Assembly (NCBI RefSeq): GCF_004010325.2
Contig: NZ_SADR02000013.1
Location: forward strand, 1-64,000
Source: Mesorhizobium sp. M00.F.Ca.ET.216.01.1.1
GTDB taxonomy: Bacteria > Pseudomonadota > Alphaproteobacteria > Rhizobiales > Rhizobiaceae
Direction: 5' to 3'
Length of the DNA stretch: 64,000 nt
Shown: piece after piece, positions 34,485 through 42,374 of the stretch
How the letters are laid out: every line of letters starts with the position of its first letter
Numbering within the stretch: the stretch's first letter is position 1
Translations under genes and position numbers: made by a program
Notes under the pieces: generated by a model
What the model was told of the DNA's origin: nothing
What the model saw: the letters and a program-made list of their open reading frames with translations, nothing else
Database searches by the model: none

Positions 34485-35270
34485 TCAGATTGGGAAGGGA
34501 TGTGCTGAAACCCGCACGTCGGTAACGAGCCCGTCGCCGAACAAGCGGACGAGCGCGGATACAAGGTCGAACATGGGATCGAGCGCCACGGCTCGGGATA
34601 TGGCCTGTTCCAGGCCAAAGCCGTGCTTGAGTGCGTGCAGAAATGCAAAATTCGAGCGGTCGAGAAGTATCAGGCGCACGCTCTCGCCGCTCCGCCACAG
34701 CGCGACACGTTCAGGCCGACGCATCCAGCCGCCAAATTGTTCAGCCAGGGTTGCCTTTTGATGAGCCTTCCACACCGACATAACTGACCAGTGCGAAATG
34801 ATCAGCCGCAGGGACGGCTGCAGCAGGATATCCGGCGACATCCCCAAGTCGGTGTTGTCATATTCAGCAAGCGTGCGCGGCGGCAAGGATGCCGCGTCGA
34901 GCGCTTCAGCGATGGCCCATTCAAGGCGCGCGGTTTCGGCGACGACCGGCATGTCGGACAGCGTGTCGATCGACTTCAGGAACCGCGGAAAGCCGGCACC
35001 ATAGCGCGCCAACCGCGACTCCACCGGCGGATATCGCCGAATGAACTCGCTTGCCACGAAACGAAAGAAGCGCTCGTCGACAAGGCGAACAGTGACAGGG
35101 AAGACTGCTATCAGCACCGCGGTAAGCGAGCTGCGCGTGTTGTTCCGGTAGATGCGAAGCCGTGCGAGCGGATCGGCCTTGCCGGCGGTGAGCAGGTTTG
35201 CCGACACGAATGGCTCTTTCGCAAGTACTGAGCGCGCCATCATGGTCTGAAGGAGTTCAAGCGGCAGCAT
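34485..35270 (-). CDS. bufC: DUF2063 protein, bufferin RiPP partner (BufC-like)
   Basis: The 261-residue protein starts at ATG 35270 behind GGGGGAT and overlaps the end of bufB by 14 bases. The N-terminal part (RLRIYRNNTRSSLTAVLIAV then FPVTVRLVDERFF) is the DUF2063 domain that recruits the precursor peptide to the DUF692 enzyme. The C-terminal half is a winged-helix-like region. It acts in the cytosol with BufB on the BufA precursor. Confidence 0.85.
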   Translation of the reverse strand: MLPLELLQTMMARSVLAKEPFVSANLLTAGKADPLARLRIYRNNTRSSLTAVLIAVFPVTVRLVDERFFRFVASEFIRRYPPVESRLARYGAGFPRFLKSIDTLSDMPVVAETARLEWAIAEALDAASLPPRTLAEYDNTDLGMSPDILLQPSLRLIISHWSVMSVWKAHQKATLAEQFGGWMRRPERVALWRSGESVRLILLDRSNFAFLHALKHGFGLEQAISRAVALDPMFDLVSALVRLFGDGLVTDVRVSAHPFPI

Positions 35271-36282
35271 GGTATCCCCCCTGCCTGTCGTGCGGCAGTG
35301 GTACGATCCGACCGGCCCTGACGGCTGCGAAAGCTGCGAGCACCGGCATGCCGCTCCCCCCATTCTCGAATGAAAGAACTGTGGGCACCGCCCGTGGCTT
35401 GGTTACGGCGGCGCGCCTGGCTGTCTGCTTGCGGTTGAACATGATCGAAGCGGACAGCATGTCGGCCCACATCGCTTCACCGAGCAGCACATCGAGAACC
35501 GGAACATCGGTGTCCCACTCGATGAGGGTAGGACGAGGTCCCAGCCTGCTTATGGCGTGATGATAGAGCGACCATACGACCGGCGGCACGCGCGAGCCAT
35601 GGTCGTCGATGAGCACCGTGTCGGCACCGACCTGGTTGGTCGCGTGGCCGGCAAGATGGATCTCGCCGATGGCCTCGGCCGGTAGCGCGTCGATGAACGT
35701 CTTGGCGTCGTACTGGAGGTTGTGCGCCGAGACGTGGACGTTGTTCACATCCAGCAGCAGGCCGCAACCGGTCCTTGCTACAAGCTCGGCCAGGAATTCC
35801 GCCTCGTTCATCGAGGAGTCGGCGAAGGCCAGATAGGCAGAAAGGTTCTCGATGAGTACCTGGCGTTTGAGGACGTCCTGGACAGTCTCGACATTGCGCG
35901 CCACGACCGCCAAAGCCTTTTCGTCGTAGCGAAGCGGGAGCAGATCGTTCAGATAGGCGCCGTCGGCAACGCTCCAGGCCAGATGCTCGGAAACGAGATC
36001 GGGCTGGAAGCGCTCGCAGACCTTGCGCAGCCGCTCGAGATGGCTGCGGTCCACACCTTGGGCGCTTCCCAGGGACAGGCCAACACCATGCACCGAGAGG
36101 GGATAGATCTGGCGCAGTCTTTCCAGCGCCTCGACGCCGGCGCCTTCGCCCATGTAGTTTTCGGCATGGACCTCAAGCCAGCCGGCAGAAGGCCGGCGGG
36201 TCAGCATTTCGCCGATATGACGGGAGCGAAGACCGATGCCCGCAGTAGCGGGGATCGCGAGAGACTGAAATGTGCGTGACAT
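35257..36282 (-). CDS. bufB: DUF692 multinuclear non-haem iron oxidase (BufB-like)
   Basis: The 341-residue TIM-barrel enzyme carries the metal-ligand motifs of the MNIO (DUF692) family: HAENYM, VHGVGLSLG, SEHLAW, LIENLSAYL, LLLDVNNVHVSAHN, EIHLAGHA, DDHGSRV and LIEWDTDVP. Family members with DUF2282 precursors oxidise Cys residues to form thiooxazole-type rings in bufferins. It lies 42 bases after the precursor gene. The last 40 residues are basic and look extended. Confidence 0.92.
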   Translation of the reverse strand: MSRTFQSLAIPATAGIGLRSRHIGEMLTRRPSAGWLEVHAENYMGEGAGVEALERLRQIYPLSVHGVGLSLGSAQGVDRSHLERLRKVCERFQPDLVSEHLAWSVADGAYLNDLLPLRYDEKALAVVARNVETVQDVLKRQVLIENLSAYLAFADSSMNEAEFLAELVARTGCGLLLDVNNVHVSAHNLQYDAKTFIDALPAEAIGEIHLAGHATNQVGADTVLIDDHGSRVPPVVWSLYHHAISRLGPRPTLIEWDTDVPVLDVLLGEAMWADMLSASIMFNRKQTARRAAVTKPRAVPTVLSFENGGSGMPVLAAFAAVRAGRIVPLPHDRQGGYHAAA

Positions 36283-36324
36283 CGGTCGACTCCATTCGAA
36301 GGGTTGGCGTGAAGTTTGGCTTGC

Positions 36325-36600
36325 TCAGGCTTTCGGCTTGTCCATGCCGCCGGCGATCTTTCCGCAGGTGCCGGCGGGAACGTAGAGCCAGGAATCCGGC
36401 TGGTTGTCGGCGGTGGAGGTGCCGGCACAGGAATGCGTCGCGGTTTGACAGTCGTTCTGGCCGGCCTTGACGACGCCGTAGCACTTCTCGAACGAGTAGT
36501 TGGGCTTGGCGGCGGGACCGCTGTAGGCGGCCGTCGCGGCGAGAGAGGTGGCGGCTGCGAGAGCCGACCCGATGAGCGTTCTGGTGTTGATCACTTGCAT
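36325..36600 (-). CDS. bufA: DUF2282 bufferin precursor peptide
   Basis: ATG 36600 is preceded by AGGAGAC. The 91-residue precursor has a Sec signal peptide (about 1-28), so the product is exported. The core holds four Cys at 40, 51, 58 and 79 in EKCYGVVKAGQNDC, HSCAGT and AGTCGKIAGG, the hallmark of bufferins. These peptides bind copper in the periplasm and protect cells under copper stress. It is the first gene of the bufA-bufB-bufC-doxX operon. Confidence 0.9.
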   Translation of the reverse strand: MQVINTRTLIGSALAAATSLAATAAYSGPAAKPNYSFEKCYGVVKAGQNDCQTATHSCAGTSTADNQPDSWLYVPAGTCGKIAGGMDKPKA

Positions 36601-36735
36601 GTCTCCTGATCTGCTTTTCGAGGGAAAGACTGGCCCTGCGGCCCGTCTGCAAGCAGTTTCCCCGATCAGGCCCCCAAGCTGAAATGCTGTCTCGGCATGG
36701 ATTTGATACGCGCTCACTATGTCGAAGGAGGAGAG

Positions 36736-36770
36736 GCAAAAAGCCCTCCGGCGGGGAGACCGGAGGGCTT
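36736..36770 (-). terminator. Intrinsic terminator after the patatin-like gene
   Basis: AAGCCCTCCGG (36741-36751) pairs with CCGGAGGGCTT (36760-36770) across an 8-base loop. On the minus strand the hairpin is followed by a T-run. It closes the patatin-like gene and separates it from the bufferin operon. Confidence 0.85.
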
Positions 36771-36828
36771 GTGGCGCCTGCCTTCGGGAGGGCAGCGGGG
36801 CAAGCGCGGCTAGGCGGGAGGGAGGCGC

Positions 36829-37701
36829 CTAGACATATCGGTTGACGGTATCGACGGCCGGTTGTGGGTCGACAAAGGCATAGCTGGCTTCGAGCCATTT
36901 CCCGGCTCGTTCGCGTCCCCTGTCACGCGCGTCGGTCAGCCTGCCCCAGTCGGTCCAGGGCCTCGTGAACAGGGCTGCGCACGCCCGGTGCTGGTTATCG
37001 ACTATGGAATGGATCGGGATGGGCGTTGCCGCGCGATGGCTGACGGAGAGCCTGGAGTCTGCTGTCCAAAGCTCGACCGGCCTGCCGACGATGATCAGCA
37101 CATCGGCGGCATCGCCCGATCGGACCGGCGGCAAAGCGGAAAGATCGCTGTGGCCCCAATATACCTCCCCGTCAATCTCAATGGCCGGAAACAGGAAAGG
37201 GATCGTGGCCGCAGCGAGAACCGCGTCGATCGACAATTCATCGCCGGCGAACACTTTCACCACATCGGTTCGGGCATTCGAAGCGAAAACGCTGAGCTCT
37301 ACCGGGCTCTTGCGGATATCATCGATGTCGATCGACTGTTCCAGTATCGATTTCAGGGGGTTGGCTATATCGGCTGCGAACATCGACGCATGGCTGACGC
37401 GCCGCCAGAAATTGGTGAGCGCTGTCCGTGCGCCGCGCCGGCCGCCGAGCGCCAGGCCATAAGCCAGAACCGCAGCCTCCGCCGCACCGAACCCCGCCGC
37501 AGCGATATTGAGGAAAGGAAAGTCGGGTTCGTCCAGAAAGCGGTCGAGCACGCCCCAGACAAACGCGCCGTGTGCATCACTTGCCAAAGCAAGGTTGATT
37601 GGTTGCTTGCCGTGCGCGTTCGTTGTGCCATTCAGCAAGCGCTCGGCATCCGCCATGATAGTGATGTGGGGTTCGGTTCCGGTTTGAGCTCGGGCACGCA
37701 T
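36829..37701 (-). CDS. Patatin-like protein lacking catalytic residues
   Basis: ATG 37701 with GGAG upstream gives 290 residues. Overall pattern follows patatins, but all three active-site motifs are changed. The glycine-rich loop reads LASDAHGAF instead of LQGGGALGAY. The nucleophile elbow reads AAGFGAAEAAVL instead of GTSIGAINAALI, so Ser is Gly. The DGG motif reads YWGHSDLSALP instead of YWDGGIYSNTP. The comparison sequence is the patatin at 44364 in this window. It is probably a non-enzymatic binding or regulatory homologue. Confidence 0.75.
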   Translation of the reverse strand: MRARAQTGTEPHITIMADAERLLNGTTNAHGKQPINLALASDAHGAFVWGVLDRFLDEPDFPFLNIAAAGFGAAEAAVLAYGLALGGRRGARTALTNFWRRVSHASMFAADIANPLKSILEQSIDIDDIRKSPVELSVFASNARTDVVKVFAGDELSIDAVLAAATIPFLFPAIEIDGEVYWGHSDLSALPPVRSGDAADVLIIVGRPVELWTADSRLSVSHRAATPIPIHSIVDNQHRACAALFTRPWTDWGRLTDARDRGRERAGKWLEASYAFVDPQPAVDTVNRYV

Positions 37702-37754
37702 CTTGTGTCTCCATCCCATAACGCCAGGACGGCGCTTGATGGAGAGATTGCCGG

Positions 37755-37814
37755 ACCAGCCTTTGGTTGCGAAATGCCAAGGTGGCATGAACTCCATAGA
37801 CAGATTGCATTGGC
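37755..37814 (+). repeat. 60-bp repeated upstream element, copy 1
   Basis: This block aligns without gaps to 38222-38281 with about 45 of 60 bases equal. It holds the core GCATGAACTCCATAGACAG (37785-37803). It lies about 135-150 bases before the small secreted gene at 37938. Confidence 0.55.
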
Positions 37815-37937
37815 TGCAAATACGCGCGCGCCGCAAGGTTTTGCCCAGGCAAGCAAAAACAACGCGATTTTGATTGCTTCGAACCACCGCCACGACGGTC
37901 GCTTGGGCAACCCTTCGGCAAAATAGAGGAGCGTGCC

Positions 37938-38212
37938 ATGAGAATACGAGCTGTGTGTCAGGGGGTGATTGCTCTCAGCCTTCTTGCCGGGGCCGCATCC
38001 GCCGACCCCTTTACTGATCTGGGAGCGTTCCCGACTTTCTACACAGATGCTGGAATGAAAACGATGAAGCCGATGGCTGAGTTCAAGAGGGCTTGGCTGC
38101 CGTGCCAAAAGGCAAGCGGGACGCGATGGGGAGGACGTGCAACGACGCAGCAATGAGCAAACCTCATGCCGCGTTCTGCGCGAACACGCTGGCGCTCGGC
38201 GGCGCCAACTAG
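37938..38212 (+). pseudogene. Small secreted protein, frameshifted copy
   Basis: The gene has a good ribosome site (GAGGAGCG) and a signal peptide, then TFYTDAGMKTMKPMAEFKRAW, closely matching the intact paralog at 38392. Just after Trp (about 38097) the homology jumps frame: another frame continues KRDAMGRTCNDAAMSKPHAA, then FCANTLALGGAN and TAG at 38210-38212. One missing base explains this. In the original frame translation ends at 38156 with an unrelated tail. A sequencing error is the main alternative. Confidence 0.7.
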
Positions 38213-38221
38213 TTCCAATGC

Positions 38222-38281
38222 ACCAGCCAGCGTTGGCGAGATGCAGAACCGGCATAAACTCCATACGCAGATGGCATTGGC
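38222..38281 (+). repeat. 60-bp repeated upstream element, copy 2
   Basis: It is the partner of 37755-37814 and contains GCATAAACTCCATACGCAG (38252-38270). It lies about 120-140 bases before the intact paralog at 38392. Confidence 0.55.
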
Positions 38282-38391
38282 AAGTTGGCCCCCGATTTCA
38301 GCAAAGTCCATCTCGGCAAGGAGGAACCCGAAGAGTTTTAAATTGCTACCGATTATTGGGACGACTGCTCAACCTCAGAGAAGATCATATC

Positions 38392-38667
38392 ATGAATATC
38401 AAAGCTATCTGCCTCGGCGCTTTTGCACTTTCCGTTCTCGGCGGCGTTGCGTTCGCCGGTGCGCTCGACGAACCCTCCAACATGCAGCCGTTCTTTACCG
38501 ACGCCAGCATGAAGACGATGAAGCCGGATACTGAGTTCAAAGCAGCCTGGAATGCGATGTCGAAGGACACGCGGGACGCGATGAAGAAGGAATGCAACGA
38601 CGCGGCGATGAGCAAGCCGCATGCTGAGTTTTGCGTCAAAGTCCATGAGCTTGGCGGCAACAGCTAA
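38392..38667 (+). CDS. Small secreted protein with two conserved Cys
   Basis: The 91-residue protein has a signal peptide (about 1-23) and a mature part with FFTDASMKTMKPDTEFKAAW and KKECNDAAMSKPHAEFC. The two Cys may pair in the periplasm. I do not recognise a named family. A frameshifted paralog lies 180 bases upstream, and an intrinsic terminator follows. A LysR gene lies next downstream. Confidence 0.75.
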   Translation: MNIKAICLGAFALSVLGGVAFAGALDEPSNMQPFFTDASMKTMKPDTEFKAAWNAMSKDTRDAMKKECNDAAMSKPHAEFCVKVHELGGNS

Positions 38668-38699
38668 CGCCGCTTGGCTTTTTGGCTGCAGATGCGAGC

Positions 38700-38734
38700 A
38701 TGATGGCGAGCAATTGCTCGCCATCATCGTTTTT
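38700..38734 (+). terminator. Intrinsic terminator after the small secreted protein gene
   Basis: A perfect stem (ATGATGGCGAGCAA, 38700-38713, with its complement 38714-38727) is followed by CGTTTTT. It ends the transcript of the gene at 38392. Confidence 0.88.
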
Positions 38735-38871
38735 AGGTCAACCTGAGTGGAGATCTAGCCGTGGCGAAGCGATCCGCACGTGACCTCATCAGGTAGCATG
38801 ACGGCATGCTATGAACTTTATAGCGGCAGTGCATTGGCTCGATGACGCACTTTGCGACACGGTCTGGGTCA

Positions 38872-38890
38872 GCATAAGGACCATACGCAG
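38872..38890 (+). promoter_or_regulatory. Repeated 19-bp box before lysR
   Basis: GCATAAGGACCATACGCAG matches the cores of the two 60-bp elements upstream (consensus GCATRANNNCCATANNCAG). It ends 15 bases before the lysR start codon, a position fitting autoregulation. A more degenerate relative sits at 38811-38839. Confidence 0.5.
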
Positions 38891-38905
38891 TTTGGGGCAA
38901 TCAGC

Positions 38906-39820
38906 ATGGATATTCACCACATCCGCTATTTTCTTGCCGTGTGCGAGACACGAAATTTCACGCGCGCAGGCGAAAAGTGCAACGTCACCCAACCGGCGCT
39001 GTCGCGAGCCATTCAGCAGCTAGAGGAAGAGGTCGGCGGCCTGCTTTTTCGCCGCGAACGAAACCTCACGCATCTCACGGATCTAGGCGTTCTGCTGCGC
39101 CCCCGTTTCCAGCAGATCCTTGACGAACTGACCGGTGTGCGGCAAGAGGCGTCAAGGTTTCTCTGCCTGGAAAATGCCAACCTCAAGGTTGGCGTCATGT
39201 GCACCATCGGTCCGCGCCGATTCACCGGCCTGCTGGCCGAGTTCAACAGGCGCCAGCAGGGCATCCAGTTGCAACTGGTGGAGGGCGTGCCGGCATCGCT
39301 TTCTCAGTTACTCGAATCGGGTGATATCGACGTCGCCATCATGGCATCGAGCGATAACTTTCCGGATCGCTTCGATGTGACGCCGCTCTATCGCGAGCGC
39401 TTTGTCCTGGCGTTTCCAAACGGTCATCGACTGGCCCGCAACGACAATGTTGCCATTTCCGAGCTCGACGGGGAAAACTATCTCAGGCGCCTGAACTGCG
39501 AATATCGCGATCATCTTGCCGGTTTGTGCAGCGATCGCGGGGTGAAGCTCAGGATCTCCTATGCCAGCGAGCGCGAGGACTGGATTCAAAACATGGTCTC
39601 CGGCGGCCTCGGAATTTGTTTTATCCCCGAGTTCAGCGCGGTGATCCCTGGTTTGCAGGTGCGACCGGTTATCGACCCTGAGGTCTGGCGGGAAGTATCA
39701 CTGGTGGTCGTCGCAGGGCGTAGGTTCTCGCCGGCTGCATTGGCCTTCGTGAGCAGCGTCAAGGCACATGGCTGGACGACGAGCGCCATACCGCTGGCAA
39801 TCCGCAAAACTGCTGCGTGA
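38906..39820 (+). CDS. LysR-family regulator (subgroup A, copy 1)
   Basis: ATG 38906 follows GGGG and gives 304 residues. The N-terminal winged helix reads YFLAVCETRNFTRAGEKCNV then TQPALSRAIQQLEEEVGG; the substrate-binding domain follows. The helix-turn-helix closely resembles those of the LysR genes at 42375 and 49156. It probably controls the small secreted protein genes upstream, or the cupin and MFS genes downstream, through the repeated box; this is inference. Confidence 0.9.
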   Translation: MDIHHIRYFLAVCETRNFTRAGEKCNVTQPALSRAIQQLEEEVGGLLFRRERNLTHLTDLGVLLRPRFQQILDELTGVRQEASRFLCLENANLKVGVMCTIGPRRFTGLLAEFNRRQQGIQLQLVEGVPASLSQLLESGDIDVAIMASSDNFPDRFDVTPLYRERFVLAFPNGHRLARNDNVAISELDGENYLRRLNCEYRDHLAGLCSDRGVKLRISYASEREDWIQNMVSGGLGICFIPEFSAVIPGLQVRPVIDPEVWREVSLVVVAGRRFSPAALAFVSSVKAHGWTTSAIPLAIRKTAA

Positions 39821-40011
39821 AATATAGCCCAAGGATTTTCAGGTTCGAGATATGTTTTCTCGTGCCCCCGCATGCCGTCTCGATTGGCCTGCGATAGTTT
39901 TCAGGTATCGAATCGAGAGCCACGTGGCATTTCTCTTTAGTCGCTGAGCCGATCATTCTCCTTGTCATGCCCCGCCTCCCGCGTTGGGCACCGACAAAGG
40001 AGAAATACGAT

Positions 40012-40512
40012 ATGGCTTCCAAAGCACTTGCTTCCCGCGCGCCGCTCAATCTGGCGCTAGCGCTTGGATTTCTTTCCGCGGTTGCGGCATTTTCTGTGGC
40101 GCCGGCTTTCGCCGGAGACTGCCCTGCAGGGCAAGCCACGACAAAGGACATCCAGGATCATCCCAGCAAGCCTGTAGGTGTTACCGACACCGTCCTTTCT
40201 GCCATCGATCTCAGCCCCAAGGGCGACGCCTGGAAAGGTAACATGCTGCGCCTGCGTAAGCTGGTCGTGCAGCCGGGTGGCGTCGTGCCTTGGCATGAGC
40301 ACACGGTTCGTCCGGCCAACATCCTCGTCGTCGAGGGTTCGATCACCGAATATAGCAGCACCTGCAAGGTGGGGATCGAGCATCCGGCTGGTGACGTCAG
40401 CGCCGAATTCGGCCAGCTCGCCCATTGGTGGAAGAACAATGGCAAGGTCCCGGCGGTGCTCTATTCGGCCGACATCCTGCCGCCGGCAACGCACGACGGT
40501 CACATGATGTGA
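40012..40512 (+). CDS. Secreted cupin-domain protein
   Basis: ATG 40012 follows AAGGAGAA. The 166-residue protein has a signal peptide (about 1-34) and a cupin fold with VVPWHEHTVRPANILVVEGS, where His-x-His could bind metal, and a late Ala-rich strand. Three Cys are present. It lies upstream of an MFS gene on the same strand. No substrate can be named. Confidence 0.82.
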   Translation: MASKALASRAPLNLALALGFLSAVAAFSVAPAFAGDCPAGQATTKDIQDHPSKPVGVTDTVLSAIDLSPKGDAWKGNMLRLRKLVVQPGGVVPWHEHTVRPANILVVEGSITEYSSTCKVGIEHPAGDVSAEFGQLAHWWKNNGKVPAVLYSADILPPATHDGHMM

Positions 40513-40603
40513 GCGCGCCTCGCGGCGGCCGCTTCCTAGCAACAGCAACTGAAAGCGCGTCCTCAGGTAGTCGCCTGGGGACGTGTGGCCAAGGAGCCTC
40601 GTT

Positions 40604-41806
40604 ATGACGACAAGCGAACAGACTGAACCGACGCGGCTCCGAATGGTTGCCGCCGACAGTTGGCGCTTCGGCATCATCGCCGTGATTGCGTTCCTCACGC
40701 TTGTCGATCTCTTCGCCACCCAGGCTATCTTGCCCTCGCTGGTGATGAAGTTCGGCGTCAGCCGCGCGACAATGGGCCTTGCCGTCAATGCCAGCACTTT
40801 CGGTATGGCTGTAGCCGGCATTGCGGTCGCGCTTTTCGGTAGGGGCATCGATCGCCGCAACGGCATCTGGATCAGCCTTGCGGCGCTGGCGATACCGACG
40901 ACGCTTCTGTCGCAAACCGACAGCATCGTCATCTTTGCGGTGTTGCGCATCATGCAGGGCCTCTGCATGTCGACCGCGTTTACGCTGACGATGGCCTATC
41001 TGGCCGAACACTTTTCCTCGCGACAAGCAACAAGTGCGCTTGCAGCCTATGTGACCGGCAATGTCGCCAGCAATTTCTTCGGGCGCCTGATGTCGGCTGC
41101 AGTCGCCGATACGTTTGGAATCTCCACTAACTTCCTCACATTCGCCGCTCTCAACCTGATCGGTGCCGCGCTTGTCTGGTTCACGCTACAGAAGACATCC
41201 GAAATGATGCGCGCCGATGCTGTGGGCGACCATGCGCGCGCGGCCTGGAAAGGCCCGCTGATGAACGCCGAGCTGCGTGCCTGTTTCGTGATCGGCTTCC
41301 TGATCCTGTTCGTCTTCATTGGCACTTTCACTTATGTGAATTTCCGGCTTGTCGCCCCGCCGATATCACTGTCGCCAATGGCGCTTGGCCTAGTGTACTT
41401 CGTCTTCCTGCCCTCCATGCTGACGACCCCTCTTGCCGGACGTGTTGCTGCCGGCCTGGGCCCCAGGGTAGGGATTGGCGCTACGCTTGCGCTCGCTATT
41501 GTCGGGCTGCTTCTGCTGCTCACAACCAATCTGCCGATCGTCCTGTTTGGAATGGCGCTGATCGCCGTCGGCACCTTCCTGGCGCAGGCGATAGCAACCG
41601 GACACGTCAGCCGGACAGCCTCGCGCGACCGCACTGCCGCAAGCGGCATCTACCTTGCTTCCTATTATGCGGGCGGTCTCGCCGGCAGCTTCGTCATCGG
41701 GCAGGTCTACGACCGCGTCGGCTGGACCCCTTGCGTGGCGGTACTCATCGCGGTTCTCGCCGGCGCAATCGGCGTGGCGCGCGTGCTGCAAACACCAAAG
41801 CTGTGA
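40604..41806 (+). CDS. MFS transporter
   Basis: The 400-residue protein starts at ATG 40604 after AAGGAG. It has twelve predicted helices and the MFS loop motif GRGIDRRNGIW between helices 2 and 3. ALRIMQG-type and QVYDRVGW segments are also present. It resembles drug/metabolite efflux members of the YnfM/AraJ kind. Cargo is unknown; the neighbours are a secreted cupin and a DUF302 protein. Confidence 0.87.
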   Translation: MTTSEQTEPTRLRMVAADSWRFGIIAVIAFLTLVDLFATQAILPSLVMKFGVSRATMGLAVNASTFGMAVAGIAVALFGRGIDRRNGIWISLAALAIPTTLLSQTDSIVIFAVLRIMQGLCMSTAFTLTMAYLAEHFSSRQATSALAAYVTGNVASNFFGRLMSAAVADTFGISTNFLTFAALNLIGAALVWFTLQKTSEMMRADAVGDHARAAWKGPLMNAELRACFVIGFLILFVFIGTFTYVNFRLVAPPISLSPMALGLVYFVFLPSMLTTPLAGRVAAGLGPRVGIGATLALAIVGLLLLLTTNLPIVLFGMALIAVGTFLAQAIATGHVSRTASRDRTAASGIYLASYYAGGLAGSFVIGQVYDRVGWTPCVAVLIAVLAGAIGVARVLQTPKL

Positions 41807-41851
41807 AACCTGCCAGCCCAAGAATCTGACAATCCAACAAAGGAGAGTGAC

Positions 41852-42316
41852 ATGACAACATATCTGAAAACCATGATCGCCGGCGCAGCAATGCTAGCGG
41901 CGATCATCGCCCCGGCAACCGCTTCCGACGGCGTCGTTACGGTGAAGAGCGACTATCCGATCGCCGAAACCGTTGCGCGCATCAAGAAGGATGTCCTCAA
42001 GAAGGGCATCATGTTCTTCGGCGTCATCGACCAGTCGAAGCTCGGCAAGAAGGCAGGCAACGATGTCCTGCCGTCGCGGCTGGTGATGTTCGGCAATCCG
42101 GCCCTCGGCACCACCTTCATCACTGCCAATCCCGAAGCCGGCCTCGACTGGCCGGTGCGCGTACTGGTCTACCAAACCGCAGACGGCGGGGTGTATGCCG
42201 CCTATAGCGATTTCGACTGGATCGCGAAGCGACACGGGATCACGGATCGCGTGGCGCAGTTCAAGATGGCGACGGAGGTCATACAGTCCGTGACCTCAAC
42301 GATCAAAAAGAACTGA
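41852..42316 (+). CDS. Secreted DUF302 protein
   Basis: The 154-residue protein has AAAGGAGAG upstream, a signal peptide (about 1-24) and a DUF302 domain: ETVARIKKDVLKKGIMFFGVIDQ, FGNPALGT and LPVRVLVYQ-like strands, ending in MATEVIQSVTSTI. The family has no settled function. It lies 45 bases after the MFS gene, probably in the same transcript, and faces the next LysR. Confidence 0.85.
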   Translation: MTTYLKTMIAGAAMLAAIIAPATASDGVVTVKSDYPIAETVARIKKDVLKKGIMFFGVIDQSKLGKKAGNDVLPSRLVMFGNPALGTTFITANPEAGLDWPVRVLVYQTADGGVYAAYSDFDWIAKRHGITDRVAQFKMATEVIQSVTSTIKKN

Positions 42317-42374
42317 GCGCGAAGATGTGCTCAAGGTCCGCGCGGGTTCAAACCGGTCGTTTTCCGCAGCGGGA

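Noticed and set aside
36862..37926. 354-codon plus-strand frame opposite the patatin-like gene
   Set aside because: Since the patatin has lost its active site I checked whether the other strand was the real gene. The plus frame has no domain, while the minus strand keeps patatin-like length, fold landmarks, a ribosome site and a terminator.
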